NCBI GenBank assembly: GCA_007125845.1
Contig: SLCK01000009.1
Span: forward strand, 1-63,680
Reading direction: 5' to 3'
Length of the DNA stretch: 63,680 nucleotides
DNA from: Gemmatimonadota bacterium
GTDB lineage: Bacteria > Gemmatimonadota > Gemmatimonadetes > Longimicrobiales > Gaopeijiaceae
A program made the position numbers and the translations under genes. Position 1 is the stretch's first letter. Every line of letters begins with the position of its first letter. Under the pieces are notes generated by a model, which did no database searches, was not told the origin of the DNA, and saw only the letters and a program-made list of their open reading frames with translations. This document shows, piece by piece, positions 44,779 to 54,487 of the stretch.

Positions 44779-45765
44779 ATGCGAAGAGGTAGCTCCGGCC
44801 TCCTGGCCCTTGCTCTCCTCCCTGGGTTCCTCGTGACGGGATGTGCTCCCGGGGACCGGTCGGGGATCGTGGCGGTGGCCACCGGGGGAACTGGAGGGGT
44901 CTACTACCTTCTCGGTGGGTCTATGGCGGACCGCTGGGGACGTGAGCTTCCGGAGCGGGACGGGGTCGCGGAGGTGACGGGTGGATCCGTGGAGAACCTG
45001 AGTCTCCTCATGGGGAACCGGGTGGAGGTGGCATTCTCCATGGGCACGAACGCCTATCAGGCGTTCCACGCCACCGGTCCGTTCGAGGGAAGGGAGCCCG
45101 GCCAGGTGCTCGCCCTCGCCGCCCTTTACCCGAACGTCCTGCACCTCGTCACCCTCGAAGACACCGGAGTCTCCTCCCTCTCCGAGTTGTCGGGCCGGAC
45201 AGTCTCCGTGGGGGCCCCGGGGAGCGGAACGGAGGTGGCGGCCCGCACCCTCCTGGAAGCCAATGGGATGACGTACGACGAGCTTCGGCCGGAGCGGTTG
45301 AACTTCAACGAGACCGCGAACGCTCTCCGCGACGGTATGATTGACGCCGGATTCTGGAGCGTGGGCCCTCCAACCAGCTCGATCATGGATCTGGCGACGG
45401 CCCGATCGGTCCGAATCGTGCCGATTCAACCGTCCGAGCTTGCGCGAGCGGCGGAGCTGGATCCCACCCTCTCTCCGGAAATCCTCCCGATCGGAACGTA
45501 CCCGGGCCAGACGGTGGACGTGTCGACCCTCAGCACCCCGAACGTCCTGGTCGTCCGGGCCGACATGCCCGAGGAGCTGGCCTTCGATCTCCTTCGGATC
45601 CTCCTGGATGCAAGGGACGCGTTGGCCGGTGTCCATCCCTCCGCGAGGCACCTCTCGGCGGAGTACATCCTGGAGGTCTCGCCTATCCCGCTCCACCCCG
45701 GGGCAGTTCGTCATCTGGAGGAGGAAGGCTATAGCGTGCCTGAGCACCTCCGGCGTGGGCCGTGA
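44779..45765 (+). CDS. TAXI-family TRAP transporter solute-binding lipoprotein
   Basis: 328 residues. The lipoprotein signal ends FLVTGCAPG, with Cys22 as lipidation site. The TAXI signature is IVAVATGGTGGVYYLLGGSMADRW, followed by NVLHLVTLEDTGVSSLSELSGRTVSVGAPGSGTEVAARTLLEANG. It binds an organic acid (glutamate, 2-oxoacid or similar) outside and passes it to the fused permease encoded 40 bases downstream. A better Shine-Dalgarno (GGGAGAG) precedes ATG 44779 than any other in-frame start. Confidence 0.92.
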   Translation: MRRGSSGLLALALLPGFLVTGCAPGDRSGIVAVATGGTGGVYYLLGGSMADRWGRELPERDGVAEVTGGSVENLSLLMGNRVEVAFSMGTNAYQAFHATGPFEGREPGQVLALAALYPNVLHLVTLEDTGVSSLSELSGRTVSVGAPGSGTEVAARTLLEANGMTYDELRPERLNFNETANALRDGMIDAGFWSVGPPTSSIMDLATARSVRIVPIQPSELARAAELDPTLSPEILPIGTYPGQTVDVSTLSTPNVLVVRADMPEELAFDLLRILLDARDALAGVHPSARHLSAEYILEVSPIPLHPGAVRHLEEEGYSVPEHLRRGP

Positions 45766-45805
45766 GTCCCTCACCCACAGGGCCCCGTAGGACCGCGCGC
45801 GCCCG

Positions 45806-47761
45806 GTGAGCCGCATCCATCTTTCGCCACCCACTCCTGCACCTCGGCGCGAGCTCGGCCTCGCCACCGTCGCGACGGTGGCCTTCGTGCTCGTGGCTGT
45901 CGGCCTGAGCCTCTTTCAACTCTACACGGCGGGCGTGCGTCCGCTGGGCCTTTTCTACCAGCGGGCCATCCACCTGGCCCTCGTCCAGGTCCTCATCTTC
46001 CTCGTCGTCCCGACACGGGGTCGGTTGGGGCGCGGCCGTCCTCGCCTTCTGGCATGGGGTGTGGATGGCCTCCTCCTGGCGGGATCCGCAGCTGCCGCTC
46101 TCTACCTCACCTTGAATCTGGACGCGATCGTGGTTCGAGCTGGAGCGTGGAGCACGTTGGACATCTTCATGGGAATGGTGGCTGTGGGCACGCTCCTGGA
46201 GGCGAGCCGCCGGGTGCTGGGTTGGCCGATCGTGCTCATCGGCATCCTCTTCATCGTATATGCCTACGCGGGTCCGTACCTCCCCGGCATGTTTCGTCAT
46301 GGGGGATACGACACGGGCCGGATCGTGGGTCAGCTCTACCTTGGCCAGGAGGGGATCTATGGAATCCCCCTCGGCGTCGCGGCGACATTCGTCTTCGTCT
46401 TCATCCTCTTCGGAGCGCTCCTGGAGGTGACGGGCGCCGGGCGGTTCTTCATCGACCTGGCCTACGCGGCCACAGGGCGCCAGCGCGGGGGACCGGCGAA
46501 GGCAGCGGTGCTGGCCTCCTCGGCTCTGGGCTCGATCTCGGGGAGCGCCATCGCCAACGTGGTGGCGAGCGGGTCCTTCACGATCCCGCTCATGAAGAAG
46601 ACGGGATACCGCGGCCGGGAGGCGGGTGGGATCGAGGCCGCGGCGAGCACGGGGGGGCAGGTCCTTCCTCCGGTGATGGGTGCTGGGGCCTTCCTCATCG
46701 CCGAGTACACCGGTCTTCCGTACCTCGAGGTGGCGAGGGCCGCACTCATCCCGGCACTCCTGTACCTGGGGACCGTTTTCGTCTTCGTGCACCTCGTGGC
46801 GGTGAGGAGAGGGCTCCGGGGGCTTCCGGCGACGGAGCTGCCCCGCCTCGCTCCAGTCCTGGGGCGAGGATGGCACTATCTCGTCGCGGTGGGCGTGCTG
46901 GTGGGAGCGCTCGTGCTGGAGCTTTCGGTCGCTCGGGTCGGGTTTCTGGCCTGTGTCGCGGTTGCCGCGCTGGCGGGGGCCCGGGCGCTGTGGGACCGCT
47001 GGGAGAAGCTGGCCCCAGCCGCTCCGGTCCAGGCGGGGAGAACGCTGGTGGACGCCTTCGTCCTCGCGGGCCGAAACACGCTCCCGGTCACCACAGCGTG
47101 CGCGGTGGCGGGGATCATCGTGGGTGTCGTGGGGCTCACCGGGCTCGGTCTCCGGTTCTCTGCCCTCATGCTTTCGTTCTCGCAGGGGCAGCTCCTCCTC
47201 GCCCTCCTCCTCCTCATCCTCGCGAGCCTCGTCCTGGGAATGGGTCTGCCCGTCACCGCGAGCTACGTGGTCCTCATCGTACTGGCCGGCCCGGCGCTGG
47301 TGGAGGAATTCGCCCTCCCCGTCCTCGTGGCGCACCTCGTCGTCTTCTGGTACTCCCAAGACTCGAACGTGACGCCCCCGGTCTGCCTCGCCGCGTACGC
47401 CGCCGCTGGGGTCGCGGGATCGGATCCGATGCGAACCGGCCTCCACGCGTGGAAGTACGCGAAAGGACTGTACCTCATCCCCCTCCTGATGATCGTCCAC
47501 CCCGAGATCGTGCTCGGCGGCCCGTGGGCCGTCGTTCTCACGAAAGCGGGGATGTGCATGTTGGCCCTCGCCGCCTTTGCCGCCGCCCTCGAGGGACAGG
47601 CGCACCGCCCCCTGCGTCCCGCCGGGCGGGCGCTCCTCCTCCTCCTGGCCGCCTCCGCGTTCCACCCCTCCCTCGTCGTGGGCCTGGCCGGATCCGCAGC
47701 CATCGCAGGCTGTCTCTTGATCGACGGGCGGGTCGGTCGTCTCGTCTTCCACAAGGCCTAG
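45806..47761 (+). CDS. Fused DctQM-type TRAP permease (TAXI-TRAP)
   Basis: 651 residues from GTG 45806. The N-terminal four helices (about 15-150) correspond to the small DctQ-like subunit and the remaining ~12 helices to DctM. DctM hallmarks are SSALGSISGSAIANVVASGSFTIPLM, AASTGGQVLPPVMGAGAFLIAEY and MGLPVTASYVVLIVLAGPAL. Sodium- or proton-driven uptake of a carboxylate using the upstream TAXI protein is expected. This fused arrangement is usual for TAXI systems. Convergent stop-side neighbours are unrelated. Confidence 0.93.
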   Translation: MSRIHLSPPTPAPRRELGLATVATVAFVLVAVGLSLFQLYTAGVRPLGLFYQRAIHLALVQVLIFLVVPTRGRLGRGRPRLLAWGVDGLLLAGSAAAALYLTLNLDAIVVRAGAWSTLDIFMGMVAVGTLLEASRRVLGWPIVLIGILFIVYAYAGPYLPGMFRHGGYDTGRIVGQLYLGQEGIYGIPLGVAATFVFVFILFGALLEVTGAGRFFIDLAYAATGRQRGGPAKAAVLASSALGSISGSAIANVVASGSFTIPLMKKTGYRGREAGGIEAAASTGGQVLPPVMGAGAFLIAEYTGLPYLEVARAALIPALLYLGTVFVFVHLVAVRRGLRGLPATELPRLAPVLGRGWHYLVAVGVLVGALVLELSVARVGFLACVAVAALAGARALWDRWEKLAPAAPVQAGRTLVDAFVLAGRNTLPVTTACAVAGIIVGVVGLTGLGLRFSALMLSFSQGQLLLALLLLILASLVLGMGLPVTASYVVLIVLAGPALVEEFALPVLVAHLVVFWYSQDSNVTPPVCLAAYAAAGVAGSDPMRTGLHAWKYAKGLYLIPLLMIVHPEIVLGGPWAVVLTKAGMCMLALAAFAAALEGQAHRPLRPAGRALLLLLAASAFHPSLVVGLAGSAAIAGCLLIDGRVGRLVFHKA

Positions 47762-47975
47762 GCCTTCGAGTCGACGCCCCTGCGTCCCCCGCGCGTGGCG
47801 TCCGGGTGCCAATGTGTCGCGGCCCCGCTACACAGATGTGCGGATGGGCCGCGTCACAGGGATTACCGGTCCCCTCGGCATGCCACTTGCCAATCGACGA
47901 GGCCGTGGCCTAAAGCGCGCCGGTGTCGCTCCCTACCGGGGCGGCACCGACGCCTCCAAGACGACCGGAGGACTG

Positions 47976-49028
47976 ATGGCACGACTAGGAACCGCGGGGA
48001 CGAGGCGATTGGCGGTGGTGGGATGCGGAGCGGTTGCGGAGGTCCTGCACTTTCCGGCGCTGAAGCGCAACCGGCTCGGCGATCTCGCGGCTGTCGTGGA
48101 CCCGGATGGAAACCGAGCCCGGCACTGGGCATCCCAGCTGGGGGTGCCGCGGGTCTGCGCCGATCACAGGGAGCTTCTCGATCTCGGGGTGGACGGAGCG
48201 ATCGTCACCGCTCCCACGCCCGTGCACTGCGAGATTGGGGTCGACCTCCTTCGGGCTGGGATCCACGTCCTCCTGGAGAAGCCGATGGCCCGCTCGACGG
48301 AGGAGTGTGACGCGCTTGTCGCGGCCGCCGAGGAGGGGGTCGCCACCCTCGGCGTGAGCATGCCCCGGCGATTCTACCATCAGTGCCATTTCGCAAAGCA
48401 GGCGATCGATTCGGGCATGCTGGGGGAGGTGCGCTCCTTCGATGTGCGTGACGGATACGCATTCTCCTGGCCGCTGAAGACGGACTTTCCCTTTCGGAAG
48501 GAATCGGCGGGCGGCGGCGTTCTCCTTGACCTGGGGGTCCACACCCTCGATCTCCTCCTTTGGTGGCTCGGCGATCTGGAGGTCGTGGAATACCGGGACA
48601 ACGATCGAGGCGGGGTCGAATCCGATGCGCTCGCTCGGCTCGCCACCCCGGGAGGGGGCGAAGGCACCGTCGAGTTCAGTTGGACCCGACGCCTCCGGAA
48701 CACCGTGATCGTCGAAGGAGAGCGGGGGACGATGGAAGTGGCTCTCACCTCCGGCCGGGTGCGGTTAAGTCCGGCCGCGGGCTCGGAGGAGCTTCTCGGA
48801 ACCGTGAGCCGGCAGGCGCTGGATAAAGGCTTCGATCAGCGCCCCCTCGACCTGACCGCGGCAACGCAGCGGGACTGGTGGAATGCGGTTCTCGGCGAGG
48901 GGCGGCCCGCGGTGTCCGGCCTAGAGGGACGCCGAGCCGTCTCCCTCGTTCGGGCCTGCTACGATGTGCGGGAGCCCCTCCATCTCCCGTGGATGGAAGC
49001 TCTGGCTTGCGAGGAGTTGGTCCGATGA
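47976..49028 (+). CDS. Gfo/Idh/MocA-family oxidoreductase
   Basis: 350 residues; GGAGGACTG immediately precedes ATG 47976. The NAD(P) fold is RRLAVVGCGAVAEVLHFPAL; the conserved Lys of the family is in GIHVLLEKPMA, and the substrate His region in GVLLDLGVHTLDLLLWW. It oxidises or reduces a sugar or cyclitol hydroxyl. Its stop overlaps the ATG of an epimerase (ATGA), so both enzymes probably process the same sugar nucleotide or glycoside, perhaps for surface glycans. Confidence 0.92.
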   Translation: MARLGTAGTRRLAVVGCGAVAEVLHFPALKRNRLGDLAAVVDPDGNRARHWASQLGVPRVCADHRELLDLGVDGAIVTAPTPVHCEIGVDLLRAGIHVLLEKPMARSTEECDALVAAAEEGVATLGVSMPRRFYHQCHFAKQAIDSGMLGEVRSFDVRDGYAFSWPLKTDFPFRKESAGGGVLLDLGVHTLDLLLWWLGDLEVVEYRDNDRGGVESDALARLATPGGGEGTVEFSWTRRLRNTVIVEGERGTMEVALTSGRVRLSPAAGSEELLGTVSRQALDKGFDQRPLDLTAATQRDWWNAVLGEGRPAVSGLEGRRAVSLVRACYDVREPLHLPWMEALACEELVR

Positions 49029-50221
49029 ACCTTCAAGGGAAGACGGTGCTTGTCACGGGAGGTACAGGATTCATTGGCGGCCGATTGGTGGAGAGGCTCC
49101 ACATCGAGCACGGGTGTCGGATTCGGGTCCTCGTGCGGACCTTCGCGAACGCGACCCGGATTGCGCCCTATCCGATTGAGCTGGTTGGGGGGGATCTCCG
49201 GGACGCGGAGTCCGTGGAGCAGGCCGTGCGCGGCTGCGACGTGGTGTTCCACTGCGCACACGACTTCGTCCCAACCCTGGAAGGGCAGCGGAAGACCGGC
49301 GTGGAAGGGACCCGGAACGTGGCGAGAGCTGTGCTGACCCAGGGAGTCGAGCGGTTCGTCCATTTGAGCTCGGTGGCCGTCTACCAGCCCCTCCTGTCCG
49401 GTGAGGTGACCGAATCCTCTCCGTGGCCCGAGTCCCGAAACCCCTACGTGCTCGCGAAGCGGGAGGCCGAGGAACTGATCGCGGAGCTGCACGCGGGGCG
49501 AGGACTTCCGGCCGTCGTGCTTCAGCCCACCATCGTGTACGGACCCTTCGCAAGCTTCTGGACCCTGAACCCGGTGCGACGATTGAGGAGCGGTCGAGTT
49601 CCGCTCCTCGATGGGGGAAATGGGATCTGCAACCCCGTGTACGTGGACGATGTGGTCGAGTCGATGACGCTGGCCGCGACGGTGCCCGGAGCCGAGGGAG
49701 AGACCTGTTTGATTTCGGGCTCCGAGCCAGTCACGTGGAGGGAGTTCTACGAGGCCCTGGACCGGATCGCCGGCACGGACTCCCTCGTCGAGCTGTCCGT
49801 CGAGGAGATGAGGCGTATGGCCCGGCGACGGGAGCGGAGGAAGCGACTCCATGCCCGGCTCCTCCGCAAGGCCCGAAATCCGGATGTCTGGTCCCGGGTG
49901 GGACGGCTTTGGGGACTCGGAGTGGAAGGGGGAGGGGTGTCCGGCCGCGTCGTCTCGGCGCTGGCGGCCCGGTGGTTGGAGAGTGCGGAGGAGGACCGGC
50001 GAAAGGCTGGGATGGGAATCGGTCCCGCTGAGCCTTCCATCCACCTTCCCACCGAACCCCTGATTGAGGCCCAGACGGCTCGAGCCCGGGTGCGGATCGA
50101 CCGGGCCCGGCAGATCCTGGGGTACGCTCCCGCCTTCGACCTGGCCCGGGGAATGGAGGTGACGGGACGCTACCTCGAGTGGACGAACCTGTTGGGGCGA
50201 GTCGGGCTCCAGGCCAGTTAG
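49025..50221 (+). CDS. NAD-dependent epimerase/dehydratase (extended SDR)
   Basis: 398 residues. The nucleotide-binding motif is VLVTGGTGFIGGRLVERL, the catalytic triad residues are in VHLSSVAVYQ (Ser) and NPYVLAKREAEE (Tyr and Lys), and PTIVYGPFASFW is the substrate loop. The tail (about 255-345) is longer and more basic than in most family members (MRRMARRRERRKRLHARLLRKAR), with unknown purpose. It is coupled to the Gfo/Idh/MocA gene by a four-base overlap. Sugar-nucleotide modification is the likeliest role. Confidence 0.92.
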   Translation: MNLQGKTVLVTGGTGFIGGRLVERLHIEHGCRIRVLVRTFANATRIAPYPIELVGGDLRDAESVEQAVRGCDVVFHCAHDFVPTLEGQRKTGVEGTRNVARAVLTQGVERFVHLSSVAVYQPLLSGEVTESSPWPESRNPYVLAKREAEELIAELHAGRGLPAVVLQPTIVYGPFASFWTLNPVRRLRSGRVPLLDGGNGICNPVYVDDVVESMTLAATVPGAEGETCLISGSEPVTWREFYEALDRIAGTDSLVELSVEEMRRMARRRERRKRLHARLLRKARNPDVWSRVGRLWGLGVEGGGVSGRVVSALAARWLESAEEDRRKAGMGIGPAEPSIHLPTEPLIEAQTARARVRIDRARQILGYAPAFDLARGMEVTGRYLEWTNLLGRVGLQAS

Positions 50222-51098
50222 TCGCTGTTCGGATCCTCACGTCTCCCCGATCCCGATTTGAACGGCGGCTTCCACGACTGCCACGCCGCCCGCTCCCGCA
50301 CCAGCTCGTCCAGGGCTGCCTCTTCCTCGCCAGGTTTGGGCTGGCCTCCCGGGATCCTCTTGGTTGCTCGCCCGCGGCCCTGCGCACTGCAGCGGGCTAC
50401 CATGAAAAGCCAGGATCCACCGGTCGAAACCCTCGCCTCCGTTCGCGAGCCGGGAACCCACCACAGGGGGGACCATCGCATCGTCGTCGGTTTCTGGGCG
50501 ATGCTTCACTTCCGTGGCCGTGAATCCTGCCGACACTCCTGATTCGACCAAACGGCGTCGCTTTGGATCGGATGTGCGCACATCCTTCACTCGCAGTGGA
50601 GTGGGCCATCACACCTCCCAGAAGCCATCGTTCCGCAGCCGCCCGAATGGGTACTCGGCGTGCAGCGTCCGTCCAGGGGCCCAAAGTCCCCTGGCAAATC
50701 GTGGAGATGCAGATCCGCATCCTCGTAGCGAACCAGTCGGCCTCCTTTCCCTCGAAGTCAGGCGAGCGGATCTTTCTGGTCAGCATGCAGGGGATTTTCA
50801 AGCCCGGGATGATGGACCTCCCGCTTTCGATTCGCGGCTCCGCGGATGGGCGAGACGACGACCAGTTCGTCGCCGTTGGCCTCCTGCGATAGGACTACCG
50901 GGGCACCGAGGGTACTCCGAGTCTCCGTGGCTGTGCGTCCTGACTTCGGGCTCGAGGTTCGGTCCGATCTCCTCGAGGAGGAAGACGGACCCACTCTGAT
51001 CCACGGCATCCAGGGTGTTCAGGACTCCCGGATCTTTCTGTCCCGACACCCTGACCCGAGTCTTGATTCCGACCGCCTTCAACTTCGCTACCAGAAGT
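50222..51098. other. 877-base region with no supportable intact gene
   Basis: Short open frames occur on both strands but none has a Shine-Dalgarno plus a family-like protein. On the minus strand 50218-50481 gives WLFMVARCSAQGRGRATKRI followed by EEEAALDELVRERAAWQSW, and 50797-51130 gives VSGQKDPGVLNTLDAVDQSG; both look like fragments of proteins interrupted by frameshifts. AT content is locally higher than in neighbours. The region may hold one or two decayed genes. No repeat, tRNA or att-like site was found. Confidence 0.4.
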
Positions 51099-51578
51099 TC
51101 ACCGCGGGAAGAGAGGCGGCGTCCTGACACGGGTCTCGGGAGAGTGTGTGACCGTGGTGTACTCGAAGCTTCCGATCCGTTGCGCAGTGGCCCGGGAGCC
51201 GTCGGAGCCCGAGGTATACCGGACGTTCCCGATGGTCTGGGTGGTGTAGCGCTCCCCCCGGTTCGTGGAGGTGTACTCGAACGATCCGATGCGCTGGGTG
51301 GTGGCCGAGATGCCGTCCGACCAATTCTCGTAGCGGATCTCTCCGATCTGCAGGCTCGTTCCAGACAGTGTCGACGAACCGATGCGCAGATTGGTGTAGC
51401 TGGTCGTCCCGATGGAGTGGGTGCTCCCCGACAGGGTCTTGCCCGCCACGTTCCCGCTGTAGTAAGTCAGGTCACCGATGCGCTGCTGCGTCACCCTCGT
51501 CTGGGCGAGCGCGGACAGGGGAAGCGCGAGCATTCCCGCCGCGGCGAGGACGAGGCCGAGTCTGGTCGGTGTGGACAT
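51099..51578 (-). CDS. Small secreted protein with six IG...YT repeats
   Basis: 159 residues; AAGGAG precedes the ATG, and a signal peptide (LVLAAAGMLALPLSALAQ) is clear. The mature part is six repeats of about 20 residues with pattern xIGxxxYT(x4)GxxxT: QRIGDLTYYSG, HSIGTTSYTN, LQIGEIRYEN, QRIGSFEYTS, QTIGNVRYTS, QRIGSFEYTT. Two units share QRIGSFEYT exactly. Such short Ser/Thr/Gly repeats suggest a beta-solenoid or beta-hairpin array in the periplasm or on the surface. Function unknown. Confidence 0.8.
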   Translation of the reverse strand: MSTPTRLGLVLAAAGMLALPLSALAQTRVTQQRIGDLTYYSGNVAGKTLSGSTHSIGTTSYTNLRIGSSTLSGTSLQIGEIRYENWSDGISATTQRIGSFEYTSTNRGERYTTQTIGNVRYTSGSDGSRATAQRIGSFEYTTVTHSPETRVRTPPLFPR

Positions 51579-51673
51579 GCCGGAGTCTCCTTTTTTTCAG
51601 GTGGAGGCGAGTCGGGATTCCAAAGCTACCATCGGAGTCCGACAGTCGGTCGGCAAGAAGGCGTCCGCTCCTC

Positions 51674-52900
51674 TCACGGCCGACGGGCCACGCGTTCGGC
51701 CGCCTCGAGCACCGGCCCCGCGCTCGGTCGGTCGGTGAACCACACCACCGGGCCCTCGCTCTCCCGCTCGATGGCTTTGCCTGCCTCGCGCAGGCGCCGG
51801 GAGACGACGAGGACGAGATTGTCCAGTCCCGCATCGCGCACGCTCTTCGCCTTGTGTTCGAGGTACTCGGGCGTCCAGAAGCCCACCAGCTCCACGAAGG
51901 CCTCCCGCCCGTCCCGGTGCCGCAGGGTGAAGTCGGGAAGGAAGACGCGGCCGCCCGGAAGCACGACGGGCGCGTCTTCCCGCACGAGCGTCCAACCTCC
52001 GCGTTCCGGTCCGATCTTGTCGCGGAGCACGCGGGCCAGGTCCTCTTCCCACCGGGAGTCCAGCGGCCTCCTTCGTCGCCTTCCGTCGGGTCGGAGCCAC
52101 GAATGCTCCGCCGTGGAGAGCCGGTAGGGCACGGTCCTGTCCTGGTGGCGGACCTCCGCCTCGATCCGGGCACCCGGCGCCGCGAGAAGGGCTGGAAGGG
52201 CTCGTGCGAGGCGCACGCCGTAGCGCTGAGGGCGAACGATCCAGGGCGCCGCCGGTCCGGTGACGTGAACCCGGTAGCGCCGGCGTCCCTCCCGTTCGAC
52301 CCGGACCATGAGGCGCGAGAGCTTGAGGGCCCGAAAGATCCCTTTCCAGCCCCCGTCGGCGCGAACCACCATGGATTCGGCGTCGAGGAGGACGGCTCGG
52401 GCGAGCTCGAGGTTGTAGCGTCGAAGGAGCCCGGGCCCATCCAGGCTCGGTGCGCGGACGAGCCGGTAGTGGTCCGGACGGTCGGAGTCGAGGAGAGCGT
52501 GGATCCGGTCCACTGCAATCCCCAGCTCCCCAGCCGCGTCCTCGTAGGGGCGGTTCTCGTCACCGGGAATCGGAGGCCAGCGACGGCCTCTCGCCCGGTA
52601 GACGGCTTCTCGGATCTCCGCGGCCCGATCCGCGCCCGGCTCCGGGCGGAATCGACAGGCGTCGAGGAGCGTCTTGCCGAGCCCCGCGAGGCGCCGCACG
52701 TCCCGCACTCGTCGCTCCTGGCGGCGCAGCATCTCGGACACGTCCCGGCGTGGACGTCCCTCGAGGCGTCGGACCAGGCGGCACAGTCGATCGAGGAAGA
52801 GGAGGACCGGTGCCTCCGGATCGGGGGCCTCGAGCCATTCCACCTCGAGGACGCCTTGCCGTTCCTCTAAGAACGGCGCCACGTGCGTGCGTCGGAGCAT
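51674..52900 (-). CDS. DUF790/Bax1-type nuclease, XPB partner
   Basis: 408 residues. The N-terminal half (RDVRRLAGLGKTLLDACRFRP, GIFRALKLSRLMVRVER) matches DUF790, and the C-terminal part has a PD-(D/E)xK-like nuclease core: FLPDFTLRHRDG, AFVELVGFWT, YLEHKAKSV, giving Asp, Glu and Lys. In archaea Bax1 binds XPB and cuts the unwound strand near lesions. Here the gene starts 16 bases after the XPB-like helicase stop, so the complex is likely conserved. The start codon (ATG ending 52900) has no strong Shine-Dalgarno, consistent with translation coupled to the helicase. Confidence 0.88.
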   Translation of the reverse strand: MLRRTHVAPFLEERQGVLEVEWLEAPDPEAPVLLFLDRLCRLVRRLEGRPRRDVSEMLRRQERRVRDVRRLAGLGKTLLDACRFRPEPGADRAAEIREAVYRARGRRWPPIPGDENRPYEDAAGELGIAVDRIHALLDSDRPDHYRLVRAPSLDGPGLLRRYNLELARAVLLDAESMVVRADGGWKGIFRALKLSRLMVRVEREGRRRYRVHVTGPAAPWIVRPQRYGVRLARALPALLAAPGARIEAEVRHQDRTVPYRLSTAEHSWLRPDGRRRRRPLDSRWEEDLARVLRDKIGPERGGWTLVREDAPVVLPGGRVFLPDFTLRHRDGREAFVELVGFWTPEYLEHKAKSVRDAGLDNLVLVVSRRLREAGKAIERESEGPVVWFTDRPSAGPVLEAAERVARRP

Positions 52901-52916
52901 GACGCGCGACCGATCC

Positions 52917-54377
52917 CTACAGGCCCAGCCCCAACTGGGGATCCCTGGCCGAGCGGACGGCGCCCGACCGGCGCTGCGAGGCGTAGAACTCGTGGGTGTC
53001 GGCGGCGACGAGCTCGAAGAGGGACGCCACCCGGTCGCCCTGGCGGCGGAGGATCCGGCCCAGCCGCTGTTGATGCTGCCGTGGCCCTCCACTGCGCGAC
53101 CCTCCCAGGACAATTCCGAGCTTCGCCCCGGGTACGTCCCACCCTTCGTCGAGGACCTGGACGGAGGCGACGGCGCGAAGGTCTCCCCGGTCCAGAAGCT
53201 CGAGGATGCGCCGTCGCTCCGAGGCCGGGGTCTCGGCGCGGACGACCGGGACCGCGAACCTCCGCGACACGGTCTGCGCGGCCTCGGTCGATCCGCAGAA
53301 GAGGATGGCCCGCTCGGCGGAGTGGAGCCCCAGGAGCCGCCGGGCCTGCTCCAGCTTGCCGTCGGCCAGGGCGACGATGCGCTCCCTTTCCCGAAACGCG
53401 GCGAAGGCCCGTCGGGCCTCCGGAGAGCGGCGGGTCTCGGCCATGAAGATCGGCCACCACTCCCGGGCCGAGTCTCCGAACCGCTCGCGGTAGCCCCGGT
53501 CGTCGATGAACCTCTGGTAGCGGGCCACCGCGCGATCGTAGCGCGTTCGCTCCGGGTTCGTGAGGGCAACGAATCGGCGTTCCACCGCGAGATCCGCGAG
53601 CTCGGCGTCCACCATCTCGCCCAGCCGCCGCCGGTAGACGACCGGTCCAACCAGGCCGCGGAGCTCGGAGTCCCGCCCGTCGGGGTAGGTCGCCGTCAGG
53701 CCGAGGAGGTGCGGGACGGGGGCGATGCGAAGCGTGTCGTGCCATCCCTTCGCGGTCGAAGATACGGGCTTCTTCGGTGCCTTGCCGGCGCGCTCGGCTC
53801 CCTTCCCGGAAGCGTCCGCCAGGTGGTGGACCTCGTCGAGCACGAGGAGGCCGAACCGCGCTCCCCACCTCTCGATCAGCGTGAAGGCCGAGTGGTAGGT
53901 CGTGACCGTCAGGCTTCGAACTTCCTTCTCGTCTCCGTAGTAGGCCCCCACACGGTCGGCTCCGAAGGTGTCGGCGAGCTGGTTGAACCACTGGCTCACG
54001 AGCGCGCGGGTGGGCGCCACGATGCACGCTCCCAGTTTCAGGCGGCGAATGGCGAGGAGGGCCACGAGACTCTTGCCCGCCCCGGTCGGGAGGACGACGG
54101 TGCCACGCGCTCCATCGGCTTCCCATCGCCGAAGCGCCTCGAGCTGATAGTCCCGGGGCGTGCGGTCGTCCCAGTAGCCGGACCCCAGCGCGTCCGGCTC
54201 CGCCGTCCTCTCGGCGGCGGCATGGCTTTCGGCCCACCGTCTGAGCTCCGGGTAGCGGTATCCGGGCGCCACGTGCGCCTGGAGGCGGGGGTCGTACTCC
54301 ATCCAGGACGGCGCTACTTCCCGCACGCTGTGCAGGACGGCCAGCCCGTTTCGGTAGCTGTACGTCGCTTGGTCCAT
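52917..54377 (-). CDS. XPB-like superfamily 2 DNA helicase
   Basis: 486 residues. Motif I is TVVLPTGAGKSLVALLA, Ia IVAPTRALVSQW, motif II LLVLDEVHHLAD (DEVH), motif III LLGLTATYPDG and motif VI QQRLGRILRRQGD. This is the short XPB form used with Bax1, without the eukaryotic TFIIH extensions. It unwinds DNA from 3' to 5' around damage. Start set at the ATG ending 54377; its Shine-Dalgarno is weak and the frame stays open upstream. It forms an operon with the Bax1 nuclease. Confidence 0.9.
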   Translation of the reverse strand: MDQATYSYRNGLAVLHSVREVAPSWMEYDPRLQAHVAPGYRYPELRRWAESHAAAERTAEPDALGSGYWDDRTPRDYQLEALRRWEADGARGTVVLPTGAGKSLVALLAIRRLKLGACIVAPTRALVSQWFNQLADTFGADRVGAYYGDEKEVRSLTVTTYHSAFTLIERWGARFGLLVLDEVHHLADASGKGAERAGKAPKKPVSSTAKGWHDTLRIAPVPHLLGLTATYPDGRDSELRGLVGPVVYRRRLGEMVDAELADLAVERRFVALTNPERTRYDRAVARYQRFIDDRGYRERFGDSAREWWPIFMAETRRSPEARRAFAAFRERERIVALADGKLEQARRLLGLHSAERAILFCGSTEAAQTVSRRFAVPVVRAETPASERRRILELLDRGDLRAVASVQVLDEGWDVPGAKLGIVLGGSRSGGPRQHQQRLGRILRRQGDRVASLFELVAADTHEFYASQRRSGAVRSARDPQLGLGL

Positions 54378-54487
54378 GATGGGAATCTCGGACGGCGGAC
54401 GAGCCGGCGCGAGAGGCAGGGCCGGGCTCTGGGGCTCAGCGCGTGCGGACGGCTCGCCGCGGGAGCGCCGGGAATCGGGCCACTGCC

